A model generated the notes under the pieces. It did not search any database. It saw nothing but the letters and a program-made list of their open reading frames with translations, and was not told the origin of the DNA. The position numbers and the translations under genes are program-made. Positions 1 through 5,376 of a stretch of DNA of 5,443 nt are shown piece by piece. How positions within the stretch are numbered: the stretch's first letter is position 1; every line of letters starts with the position of its first letter. The stretch lies in assembly GCA_934292725.1 (NCBI GenBank), contig CAKQXY010000087.1, positions 1 through 5,443 on the forward strand, in the 5' to 3' direction. Source of the stretch: an uncultured Lachnospiraceae bacterium (GTDB taxonomy: Bacteria; Bacillota; Clostridia; Lachnospirales; Lachnospiraceae).

Positions 1-17
1 CCCGGACACCGTGAACT

Positions 18-58
18 GACACGGCGGCATTTAGGAGGTTGCCGCCGTGTCTAATTTT
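18..58 (+). terminator. Rho-independent terminator-like hairpin
   Basis: A perfect 12-bp inverted repeat (18-29 with 40-51, arm GACACGGCGGCA) encloses a 10-nt loop and is followed on the plus strand by a short T-rich run (CTAATTTTGT). This is the usual form of an intrinsic terminator for a plus-strand gene lying left of the window. Candidate stop codons of that gene are TGA at 12-14 or TGA at 17-19, in different frames, but too little coding sequence is visible to choose. The T-run is short, so termination may be partial. The loop contains AGGAGG, probably by chance. Confidence 0.65.
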
Positions 59-94
59 GTATTCCATAATACCCATGGACCTATGTCAAGACAT

Positions 95-113
95 TGGACA
101 CAAAAAGTTGAAC
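95..113 (+). repeat. IS3 terminal inverted repeat, left end
   Basis: TGGACACAAAAAGTTGAAC is the reverse complement of the right-end repeat at 17 of 19 positions. It lies 4 bp beyond the orfB stop codon, the usual spacing at the 3' end of an IS3 element. Immediately outside it is a small interrupted palindrome (ATGTC-AA-GACAT, 83-94). Confidence 0.85.
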
Positions 114-117
114 TTTT

Positions 118-944
118 TTATGCAACTTCGATAATTTCATCCTCTACTTGTTGAGGTGTTTTGTATCCAAGTGCACTGTGAATTCTCTGGCGATTATACC
201 AGGATTCTATATACTCAAAGAGCGCCTTGCGGCATTCTTCAAAGTCTTGGTAAGTGTGAAGATATATCTCTTCTTTCTTCATTACTGAATGGAATGACTC
301 AATACATGCATTATCATATGGATTTCCTTTTCTGCTAAAGGAATGAATAAAACCATTATCCTGCATGTAGCGCTCAAATAAATCACCGGTATACTGACTT
401 CCCAGATCACTATGTAAAATAATGCCTTCTGTATTAGATACGTTTAAACAAGCGTTTTTAACTGCTTCTAAAGCTAATTCAGCAGTCATAGTTCTACCAT
501 ATGCGTAACCTATGATTTTGCGGTCGTACAGATCCATGACAGAGGCCAGATATGTCCACCCTTCCTTAAGTACATGGATGTAGGTAATGTCTGTAACCCA
601 CTTCTCCACTTCTGGTTAATGGTATCTGCCTGGAAATCACGGTTTAGGACATTTTCCTTATCATCAGGAACCTTACCATGATTCGCTTTGTGATTGTACT
701 TCTTGACCACTACAGAATGTAACTCTTGTTTCTGCATATGCCTTTGAACTCTTTTCACACTGCACGGAATACCTTTATCAGTGAGCTTACGGTGTATCTT
801 AATTGCACCATATCGCTTCTTGTTTTCATGAAAGCATTGCTTTACCTCTTCTGAAAATTTGCGGTATTCCAGCTCCCGATTTAAGGGTACATGAACCAAA
901 GCCTTATAATAAGTACTTCTCGGAAATTTTAAGGCTTTACACAT
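118..944 (-). pseudogene. IS3-family transposase OrfB, frameshifted (DDE integrase)
   Basis: This is the catalytic part of the IS3 transposase, split into two frames. The first part (510-944) begins MCKALKFPRSTYY and carries the HTH_21-type segment (KKRYGAIKIHRKL) up to DTINQKW. The second part (118-609) carries the rve/DDE core: D in WVTDITY, D in HSDLGSQY and E in NPYDNACIESF, with 35 residues between the second D and the E as the family requires, followed by the usual WYNRQRIHSALGYKTP tail. The break is an 8-bp tandem duplication (598-605 and 606-613). Removing one copy restores the continuous reading DTINQKWVTDITY. The first part reads on out of frame to a stop at 510. Translation of the intact protein would normally come from the -1 frameshift in orfA. 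A sequencing or assembly artefact is possible but a clean 8-bp repeat favours a real slippage event. All three catalytic residues are still encoded in the second fragment, but that fragment lacks the upstream HTH_21 segment and the OrfA DNA-binding part. Confidence 0.88.
598..613. repeat. 8-bp tandem duplication that disrupts orfB
   Basis: CCACTTCT occurs twice in direct succession on the plus strand (598-605, 606-613). On the minus strand this is AGAAGTGG repeated, which adds eight bases between the codons for QKW and VTD of the transposase and shifts the frame just before the first catalytic aspartate. Confidence 0.9.
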
Positions 945-997
945 TTGTTTAACGGTATATGTACCAAGGTTGTTGTTGATAAATGTTACGTACTCTG

Positions 998-1276
998 TTA
1001 TTGATCTTTTGCGAATATGGCGGTAGCTTTTTTTAGTATTTCGTTCTCAATCTCTAATTCTCTCATTTTCTTCTGAAGGGCTTTGTATTCCTTCATAGAG
1101 ATAGTTTCTGTCTCAGAAACCTGGATAGGGCTTAAATTTCTTACCCAGTTTAAGATAGTTGATTTTGCAACGCCATATTCACTTGATAACTGAGGAAATG
1201 AATAATTTCCTGTATTGTACAAATCCACAATTTGTTGTTTAAACTCTTGTGTGTACTTCTTTTGGTTTTTAGCCAT
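998..1276 (-). CDS. IS3-family transposase OrfA (helix-turn-helix protein)
   Basis: This 92-residue protein is the DNA-binding part of the IS3 transposase. Residues about 5-50 form the helix-turn-helix domain typical of IS3 OrfA (YTQEFKQQIVDLY, then SEYGVAKSTILNWV). Residues about 62-86 (YKALQKKMRELEIENEILKK) are a heptad-repeat leucine zipper used to multimerise OrfA and OrfAB. The ATG at 1274-1276 is preceded by an AAAGGAG ribosome site about 9 nt upstream. The stop (998-1000) lies beyond a run of seven A residues at 1028-1034, where a -1 slip would join it to orfB. Length and organisation are normal for the family, and the gene looks intact. OrfA alone usually binds the ends and dampens transposition. 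Confidence 0.92.
   Translation of the reverse strand: MAKNQKKYTQEFKQQIVDLYNTGNYSFPQLSSEYGVAKSTILNWVRNLSPIQVSETETISMKEYKALQKKMRELEIENEILKKATAIFAKDQ
1028..1034 (-). promoter_or_regulatory. Programmed -1 frameshift slippery site (OrfA to OrfAB)
   Basis: On the minus strand the orfA codons CTA AAA AAA GCT present the heptamer A-AAA-AAA. Slipping back by one base there switches to the frame that reads KKSYRHIRKRSITEYV and continues into the orfB sequence containing MCKALKFPRSTYY. IS3-family elements classically make the OrfAB transposase by -1 slippage on an A-rich heptamer (often A AAA AAG) near the end of orfA, and position and phase agree here. I did not identify a downstream stimulatory structure. 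Confidence 0.75.
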
Positions 1277-1307
1277 GTTGAACAGCTCCTTTGCTCTTTC
1301 TTTTTAT

Positions 1308-1336
1308 AGTATAGTTTGTTCAACTTTTTCTGTCTA
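1308..1336 (-). promoter_or_regulatory. Promoter of the IS3 transposase genes
   Basis: On the minus strand there is a -35 box TAGACA (1331-1336, 5/6 to consensus), a 17-bp spacer and a -10 box TATACT (1308-1313, 5/6). This predicts a start of transcription near 1301, about 25 nt ahead of the orfA ATG. The -35 box sits in the last bases of the inverted repeat, so transposase binding to the end would be expected to compete with RNA polymerase, a self-limiting arrangement known from several insertion sequences. Confidence 0.65.
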
Positions 1337-2365
1337 CACTTATATACTAACACCACCGCTGTATTGTTATTATCCTTGATACTGTCATTTTCTACGCTTC
1401 AAGGTATGCACGCATTTGACGGCAAAAATGCAGAGGGTTCCGGAAAGGCTGCTGTTGAAATTGACAAAGAAATTGCAGCAAAATACGAGGGTGTTTTAAC
1501 TGACGATAAAGTACAGCAAATAATGACTGACTTTAAGCCAAACTACGATTTACATGGTATGAACGCAAAATACCTTTATACGAACGCCATGCAATCAGCC
1601 GCTTTCTATCATTTTTCTGATATGGACGGAAACTGGAACGGCTTGACGGTATCAGATGTATTCGGTAATGAAGAAATAAAAGTCGGATATGTAAACGGTT
1701 GGCTGAATACAAGTCAAAACTTAGCTAAGGTTTTTATTGTACTATCGTTCGTAATCATTCTGCTAATCGCTCCCATTTTCTCCGGCGAATATAGTGGAGT
1801 TGATAATATTATTTTGACAAGCCGATATGGAAAGACAAAATGTGCTACTGCTAAAGTAATGGCAAGTCTAATTTCAGCCATTTTCATAACACTCTTAGTT
1901 ATTGCATTTAATCTTGTTTTTGCTTTTCTTGTCTACGGAAATGAAGGCTTGGATTGCTCCATTTTATTTGCACCATTGGAGTTTTCCGAGGGATATATCC
2001 CTTTTAATATTACCTGTGGTACGGTGTTGAAGTATCAAATCCTCTTAGCATTTTTGAGCGCAATCGGTGTAACTGGAATTACATTGATTTTATCCGCTGT
2101 GTGTAAACAACCAATGATAGCATTTGTTGTTTTGGCGGCTCTCCATGTTATGCCTATGCTGCTTCCAATCTCTGAAACAAACGCATTGTATCGAATAATT
2201 GTACTTTCTCCGCTTTACTATTCACAGTATATTTCCATAATGTCTGTGGAGCAAATGAAAAATGGTATGCTTTATGCTATATGGGCTGTCCCTGTCGCAA
2301 TCATTTTGGCAATAGTCGGCTCGCTTATCTCGCATAGAGTATTCGCTAAACATCAAGTTTCATAA
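1316..2365 (+). CDS. ABC-2 type transporter permease, 5' end replaced by IS3
   Basis: This is an integral membrane subunit of an ABC transporter, probably an ABC-2 type exporter. The first segment (about residues 13-29, TTAVLLLSLILSFSTLQ) looks like most of TM1. It is followed by a long extracytoplasmic stretch (30-137), then membrane segments at about 138-156, 181-207, 241-263, 266-285 and 318-341. The cytoplasmic motif GEYSGVDNIILTSRYGK (157-173) after TM2 is characteristic of clostridial ABC-2 permeases. The only in-frame upstream start is TTG at 1316, which lies in the IS inverted repeat and has no ribosome site; an in-frame TAG sits just before it at 1307-1309. The first ATG (1406) is codon 31, after TM1. 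The native N-terminus, probably about ten residues, is missing and is not in the left flank of the IS. The gene is therefore likely poorly expressed or dead, though the rest of the frame is intact. The matching ATPase gene, usually directly upstream, is absent. Substrate unknown; peptide or antimicrobial export or self-protection is common for relatives. Confidence 0.75.
   Translation: MFNFFCLHLYTNTTAVLLLSLILSFSTLQGMHAFDGKNAEGSGKAAVEIDKEIAAKYEGVLTDDKVQQIMTDFKPNYDLHGMNAKYLYTNAMQSAAFYHFSDMDGNWNGLTVSDVFGNEEIKVGYVNGWLNTSQNLAKVFIVLSFVIILLIAPIFSGEYSGVDNIILTSRYGKTKCATAKVMASLISAIFITLLVIAFNLVFAFLVYGNEGLDCSILFAPLEFSEGYIPFNITCGTVLKYQILLAFLSAIGVTGITLILSAVCKQPMIAFVVLAALHVMPMLLPISETNALYRIIVLSPLYYSQYISIMSVEQMKNGMLYAIWAVPVAIILAIVGSLISHRVFAKHQVS
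1318..1336 (-). repeat. IS3 terminal inverted repeat, right end
   Basis: Read on the minus strand this is TAGACAGAAAAAGTTGAAC, matching the left end at 17 of 19 positions. Its outer tip carries the -35 box of the transposase promoter. On the plus strand the same repeat supplies the first five or so codons of the open frame that runs into the truncated permease. Confidence 0.85.
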
Positions 2366-2394
2366 ATCAGTTTGAAAACAAAATAGAAATAATC

Positions 2395-2409
2395 TGCCGC
2401 ACGACGGCA
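2395..2409 (+). other. Small GC-rich hairpin after the permease gene
   Basis: TGCCG (2395-2399) pairs with CGGCA (2405-2409) around the loop CACGA, 30 bp beyond the permease stop. It has no T-run, so it is not a terminator by itself. CTGCCG at 2394-2399 can alternatively pair with CGGCAG at 2471-2476, which would enclose the main terminator. No function can be assigned. Confidence 0.4.
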
Positions 2410-2413
2410 AAAG

Positions 2414-2460
2414 AAAAAAAGCAAGTGATAGGCAATCCGCTTTCTCACTTGCTCTTTTTT
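2414..2460. terminator. Bidirectional intrinsic terminator between convergent genes
   Basis: GCAAGTGA (2421-2428) pairs with TCACTTGC (2445-2452) around a 16-nt loop. On the plus strand the stem is followed by CTTTTTT (2454-2460), and on the minus strand by the complement of AAAAAAA (2414-2420). It can therefore stop transcription from the permease gene (plus) and from the aldolase gene (minus). The extended A/T arms also pair with each other across one mismatch. Confidence 0.85.
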
Positions 2461-2570
2461 ACACCCTGTACGGCAGCTACCTTAATTCAGTTTGTTAGTT
2501 GATACTGTTTTATGCGTAGCTACCTTTGGGCGACTCTTTTTTCTTTCATGATTTAAATTGCAAGTGAAGC

Positions 2571-3605
2571 TTACAGTGTTGCAATTGCATCGGTCAGTGC
2601 CTTAATCTGCTCGTCGGTTGTTGCCCAGCTTGTGCAAAAACGAACAATCGATTTGCCTTCTTCGGCTTCTCCCCAGTATTCAAATGCAAAGTCTTTTGCA
2701 AGTGCCTCCTTCTGTGCATCGGTCAGAATTGGAAACTGCTGATTTGTCATAGAGCTTCCATACATAGAAATACCCTTTGCCAAAAATGCCTCACGCAGAG
2801 TCATTGCTTTTTTTACAGCCTCGCCACAAATTGCTTCATACAAACCGTCTGTAAACAGCGTATCAAACTGAATGCCGAGCAGACGACCCTTTGCAAACAT
2901 GCCGCCACGCTGCTTAATCATATAGCGAAAATCCTTTTTAAGTGATTCCTTTAAAATGACAACAGCCTCACCGAAAAGCGCACCGCACTTTGTTCCGCCG
3001 ATATAAAATACATCACAAAGATTAGCAAGCTCTGGCAGTGTAACATCACATGCCGGACTCTGTAAGCCATAGCCAAGGCGTGCACCGTCAATAAACAGCG
3101 GCATATCATGTGCTTTGCAGACTGCATATATATCAGTCAGTTCCTGCTTGCTGTAAAGTGTTCCGCTTTCAGTTGGAAATGAAATGTACACCATACCTGG
3201 CTGCACAATATGCTCATGACTGCCATCCGCATAATGCTTCTTCACGGTCTCTTCGATCTGTTCGGCTGTAATCTTTCCATCCTCGGAAGGAAGTGCTAAT
3301 ACCTTATGGCCGGTTGCCTCGACTGCACCTGTCTCATGGCATGCAATATGACCGGTATCAGCGCAAATTGCACCCTGCCACGGCTTTAACGCTGCCGCAA
3401 TAACCGTCATATTTGTCTGCGTTCCGCCTACCAGAAAATGCACATCGGCATCCGATCGTGCGATCGCCTTCTTTATCTTTTCTCTTGCACTTGCACAGTA
3501 CGGATCCATGCTGTATCCGACTGTCTGCTCCAAATTTGTCTCCTGAAGCTTTTTTAAAATGGCTGGATGACAGCCTTCCTCGTAATCACACTGAAAATAA
3601 ATCAT
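2571..3605 (-). CDS. Threonine aldolase-type PLP-dependent lyase
   Basis: This 344-residue cytoplasmic enzyme belongs to the beta-eliminating lyase/threonine aldolase group of fold-type I PLP enzymes. The likely reaction is cleavage of L-threonine or L-allo-threonine to glycine and acetaldehyde (LtaE-like). Visible landmarks are the phosphate-binding GGTQTN (60-65), the ring-stacking His in DTGHIACHETGAVE (H86), FIDGARLGYG with the pyridine-nitrogen Asp (D173) and Arg176, and the Schiff-base lysine K206 in YIGGTKCGALFGE. Length is full for the family. The ATG at 3603-3605 has a GAGGA ribosome site 7 nt upstream. It lies 66 bp downstream of the GH13 gene on the same strand with no terminator or clear promoter between, so co-transcription is likely, and transcription ends at the 2414-2460 terminator. 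Family assignment is firm; substrate preference is not provable from sequence, and other beta-hydroxy amino acids are possible. Confidence 0.88.
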   Translation of the reverse strand: MIYFQCDYEEGCHPAILKKLQETNLEQTVGYSMDPYCASAREKIKKAIARSDADVHFLVGGTQTNMTVIAAALKPWQGAICADTGHIACHETGAVEATGHKVLALPSEDGKITAEQIEETVKKHYADGSHEHIVQPGMVYISFPTESGTLYSKQELTDIYAVCKAHDMPLFIDGARLGYGLQSPACDVTLPELANLCDVFYIGGTKCGALFGEAVVILKESLKKDFRYMIKQRGGMFAKGRLLGIQFDTLFTDGLYEAICGEAVKKAMTLREAFLAKGISMYGSSMTNQQFPILTDAQKEALAKDFAFEYWGEAEEGKSIVRFCTSWATTDEQIKALTDAIATL

Positions 3606-3671
3606 TACTAATTCCTCGCTTTACTTGCTTACTCTTTTATCACTTGCATTTTTATCGTTGGCCTTGATAAA
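3606..3671 (-). other. Short spacer within the probable GH13-aldolase operon
   Basis: These 66 bp separate the GH13 stop from the aldolase start. They contain the aldolase ribosome site (GAGGA, 3613-3617) and a weak A/T hairpin (TTTATC pairing with GATAAA) without a T-run. I see no convincing -35/-10 pair or terminator, which supports co-transcription of the two genes. Confidence 0.5.
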
Positions 3672-5207
3672 TTATCTTAATACGTTGGCAGACTTTGGCG
3701 AAATAATCCGTTTTCCATTTTCTGCCTTTACGGTACCACCCACCGTATACAAGCTCTCATTCCATATACCCGGTACTTCCAAGACAGCCTCTTTGTCCGC
3801 CGGATTGATGATCACAAGAATCTTCTCATCTGCACTGCTTCGAATATAGGCAAGCGGTGCACCGTCTGCACCATCCGATACAAACTCGATGTCACCGTCG
3901 CTTAACAGCGCGCTGTGTGCACGGCGAAGCGCAATCAGCTTCTTTACCTCATAGTACAGGGAAGCTGGATCTGCCATCTGATCCTCTACTGTCGGACTAT
4001 TCGGCTTATCATCAGTTGGAATATACAGTTTTTCTGGCGATGCATTGCTAAAACCAAAGTTGACACTGTGATTCCACTGCATCGGAGAACGAGAACCCGT
4101 ACGGTTGTAACCACCCTCAACCGAAACCAGATTTTCGACATAACGAAGACCAATCTCATCTCCATAATAGATAAATGGCGCACCTGGCATTGTCAGAAGG
4201 AATGCAAATGCAACCTTTAACTCATCGCCATGCAAGGTTCTCGCCAGACGATCCATATCATGGTTTCCAGATGGAATACAGATTAATCCCTTCTCTCCTG
4301 CCTTTTTGCGGCTCTCCTTATAATTTTTTACAAAGGCTGCCGCGCTACCCTTTCCTCTAGTGGAAAAATATGGCTCCTCACAGCGAAACAGGTCGTTGTA
4401 GTGAGATGGTCCAAAATGCAGCAAAAAGTCCATATCAAAGCCTGCCTGAAGTGACTTATCTGGCTCACCCCACTCTGATACCATCGCTGCCTCTGGAAAT
4501 TCTTTATCAAGAAATGGGCGAATGGTCTGCCACAGGCGGATGGTTCCAAGTCCATCCGGGTCATTTTTTACAAGTGAGCCTGCCATATCGACACGAAAGC
4601 CATCACAGCCCATCTGAAGCCAAAAGCGCATAACCTTTTCCATCTCAACAATTGTTGCCTTCGGTCCCTCTGCATCCATCGGCTGCTGCCACGAGCGCTC
4701 ACAGATATAGTGACCATAATTTAATGCCGGCTGGTGGGAAAAGAAATTTACCACGCAACAACCGTCTCTGTCCGAAATACCCTTGATCGAGGCAATTCCC
4801 TCTGGCTGCTCCCAGATATTGTCTGTCCAGATATAGCGATCGGTATATGGATTTTTCTGTGCCTTAAGTGATTCCTTAAACCACGGATGTTCTACTGACG
4901 TGTGTCCAGGAACCAGATCCAGAAGAATATGCATTCCTCTCTTGTGAACTTCATCAAACAGTCTCTTCAAATCCCCATTGGTTCCATAACGCGGTGCTGC
5001 TGTGTAATAATCGGACACATCATAACCCGCATCACCAAATGGAGATTCAAAGCATGGATTCATCCAAATCGCATTGCAACCTAACTCCTTAATATAGTCT
5101 AGACGATCAATGATTCCCTGAAAATCACCGATTCCATCTGCGTTGGTATCCTGAAAAGACTGTGGATAAATCTCATAGAAAACTGCATCTTTCAACCACT
5201 CTGCCAT
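3672..5207 (-). CDS. GH13 alpha-glucosidase / oligo-1,6-glucosidase-type enzyme
   Basis: This 511-residue intracellular alpha-amylase-family hydrolase has no signal peptide and starts MAEWLKDAVFYEIYPQSF as family members do. A calcium-type loop DTNADGIGD is at 20-28. The (beta/alpha)8 barrel carries region I DLVPGH (97-102), region II GFRVD with nucleophile D207 and R205, region III SEWGE with acid/base E245, and region IV GNHD with D317. SPMQW (374-378) matches the oligo-1,6-glucosidase and trehalose-synthase side of GH13. Domain C occupies about 435-511. It probably releases glucose from small alpha-glucosides such as isomaltose, maltose or sucrose-like sugars taken up by a transporter. Exact linkage is unknown. 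Oddity: region I reads DLVPGH where most relatives have DxVxNH. The ATG is preceded by AAGGAGG (5212-5218) at 4 nt. A promoter (5268-5296) and a palindromic operator-like site (5220-5238) lie upstream. It leads a probable two-gene operon with the aldolase. Confidence 0.93.
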   Translation of the reverse strand: MAEWLKDAVFYEIYPQSFQDTNADGIGDFQGIIDRLDYIKELGCNAIWMNPCFESPFGDAGYDVSDYYTAAPRYGTNGDLKRLFDEVHKRGMHILLDLVPGHTSVEHPWFKESLKAQKNPYTDRYIWTDNIWEQPEGIASIKGISDRDGCCVVNFFSHQPALNYGHYICERSWQQPMDAEGPKATIVEMEKVMRFWLQMGCDGFRVDMAGSLVKNDPDGLGTIRLWQTIRPFLDKEFPEAAMVSEWGEPDKSLQAGFDMDFLLHFGPSHYNDLFRCEEPYFSTRGKGSAAAFVKNYKESRKKAGEKGLICIPSGNHDMDRLARTLHGDELKVAFAFLLTMPGAPFIYYGDEIGLRYVENLVSVEGGYNRTGSRSPMQWNHSVNFGFSNASPEKLYIPTDDKPNSPTVEDQMADPASLYYEVKKLIALRRAHSALLSDGDIEFVSDGADGAPLAYIRSSADEKILVIINPADKEAVLEVPGIWNESLYTVGGTVKAENGKRIISPKSANVLR

Positions 5208-5219
5208 ACTTCCTCCTTC

Positions 5220-5238
5220 TTGACTGTTATACAGTCAA
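5220..5238 (-). promoter_or_regulatory. Palindromic operator-like site ahead of the GH13 gene
   Basis: On the minus strand TTGACTGTATAACAGTCAA is an 8-bp perfect inverted repeat around a 3-bp centre. It is placed downstream of the predicted transcription start and one base ahead of the AAGGAGG ribosome site. A half-site copy (AAATTGACT on the minus strand) recurs at 5251-5259, repeating 5233-5241. Position and symmetry suit a repressor operator, for example of a TetR or GntR-type sugar regulator. The same sequence in RNA would fold into a hairpin next to the ribosome site. No T-run follows on the minus strand, so it is not a terminator for the genes here. Confidence 0.6.
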
Positions 5239-5267
5239 TTTTGTATTTTAAGTCAATTTCAGTTTTT

Positions 5268-5296
5268 ATTCTACTTCGCTGTACGCGATCTGTCAA
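5268..5296 (-). promoter_or_regulatory. Sigma-A-type promoter of the GH13 gene
   Basis: On the minus strand there is a perfect -35 box TTGACA (5291-5296), an exact 17-bp spacer, and a -10 box TAGAAT (5268-5273, 5/6). The predicted transcript starts near 5261 and has a leader of about 53 nt that contains the 5220-5238 palindrome. A weaker alternative is TTGACT (5251-5256) with TATAAC (5226-5231) at a long 19-bp spacing, whose -10 box would lie inside the palindrome. Confidence 0.75.
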
Positions 5297-5337
5297 TTAT
5301 CTATCAAAGTAGGCAGAGTACCGCGTCCATAGGAGTT
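5297..5337. other. Junction between the IS200-like end and the GH13 promoter
   Basis: No gene is visible here. The outer boundary of the IS200/IS605-like element should fall in or near this stretch, 3' of the bulged-T hairpin on the minus strand, and so within a few tens of bases of the -35 box of the GH13 promoter. I cannot fix the boundary without a second copy or an empty site. Confidence 0.35.
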
Positions 5338-5354
5338 ACGCACCGCATGGGCGT
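5338..5354 (-). repeat. Imperfect hairpin, probable IS200/IS605 right-end recognition structure
   Basis: On the minus strand ACGCCCATGCGGTGCGT folds into a 6-bp stem (ACGC and CC with GG and GCGT) around an ATGC loop, with a single unpaired T (opposite plus base 5342) in the 3' arm. It lies about 22 nt after the stop of the TnpA-like gene. IS200/IS605 transposases recognise subterminal hairpins with an extrahelical T at the element ends, so placement and shape agree. The actual cleavage point to its left is not determined. Confidence 0.55.
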
Positions 5355-5376
5355 GGGTGAATGCCCTTGATGCTAC

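Larger units (their letters stand above)
95..1336 (-). mobile_element. IS3-family insertion sequence (about 1.24 kb, orfB inactivated)
   Basis: The element contains a complete IS3 layout on the minus strand: promoter and ribosome site, orfA (helix-turn-helix plus leucine zipper), a poly-A frameshift site, and orfB with the DDE integrase domain ending 5 bp inside the left inverted repeat. Terminal inverted repeats of 19 bp at 95-113 and 1318-1336 match at 17 positions. The exact tips are uncertain by a few bases because neither end starts with the usual TG at equivalent positions. No convincing 3-4 bp target duplication flanks it. The right end abuts the body of an ABC permease gene that lacks its start. 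An 8-bp tandem duplication shifts the frame of orfB, so this copy probably cannot make its own transposase, although it could still be moved by a related copy elsewhere. Confidence 0.9.

Noticed and set aside
1..19. C-terminus of an upstream plus-strand gene
   Set aside because: Two frames end in TGA here (12-14 and 17-19) with at most five codons visible, so neither can be supported.
156..338. Plus-strand open frame antisense to the IS3 orfB
   Set aside because: It has no ribosome site or recognisable protein features and lies wholly opposite the transposase coding sequence.
91..1338. ACA at 91-93 and 1336-1338 as a 3-bp target duplication of the IS3 element
   Set aside because: Using these repeats puts the two element tips at non-equivalent positions of the inverted repeats, and a 3-bp match is easily due to chance.
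2489..2508. CAGT...ACTG stem followed by TTTT as a second terminator downstream of the permease
   Set aside because: Only four base pairs around a long loop; a far stronger terminator lies at 2414-2460.
2475..2526. Direct repeat AGCTACCTT (2475-2483 and 2518-2526) as an attachment site
   Set aside because: It is only 9 bp with no integrase or element between the copies.
3413..4633. Several plus-strand open frames opposite the aldolase and GH13 genes (such as 3625-3849 and 4370-4633)
   Set aside because: They are antisense shadows of two well-supported enzymes and show low-complexity, non-protein-like translations without ribosome sites.
5220..5250. Palindrome plus TTTTGTATTTT as a plus-strand terminator
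   Set aside because: There is no plus-strand gene upstream for it to terminate; its position in the leader of the minus-strand GH13 gene fits an operator better.
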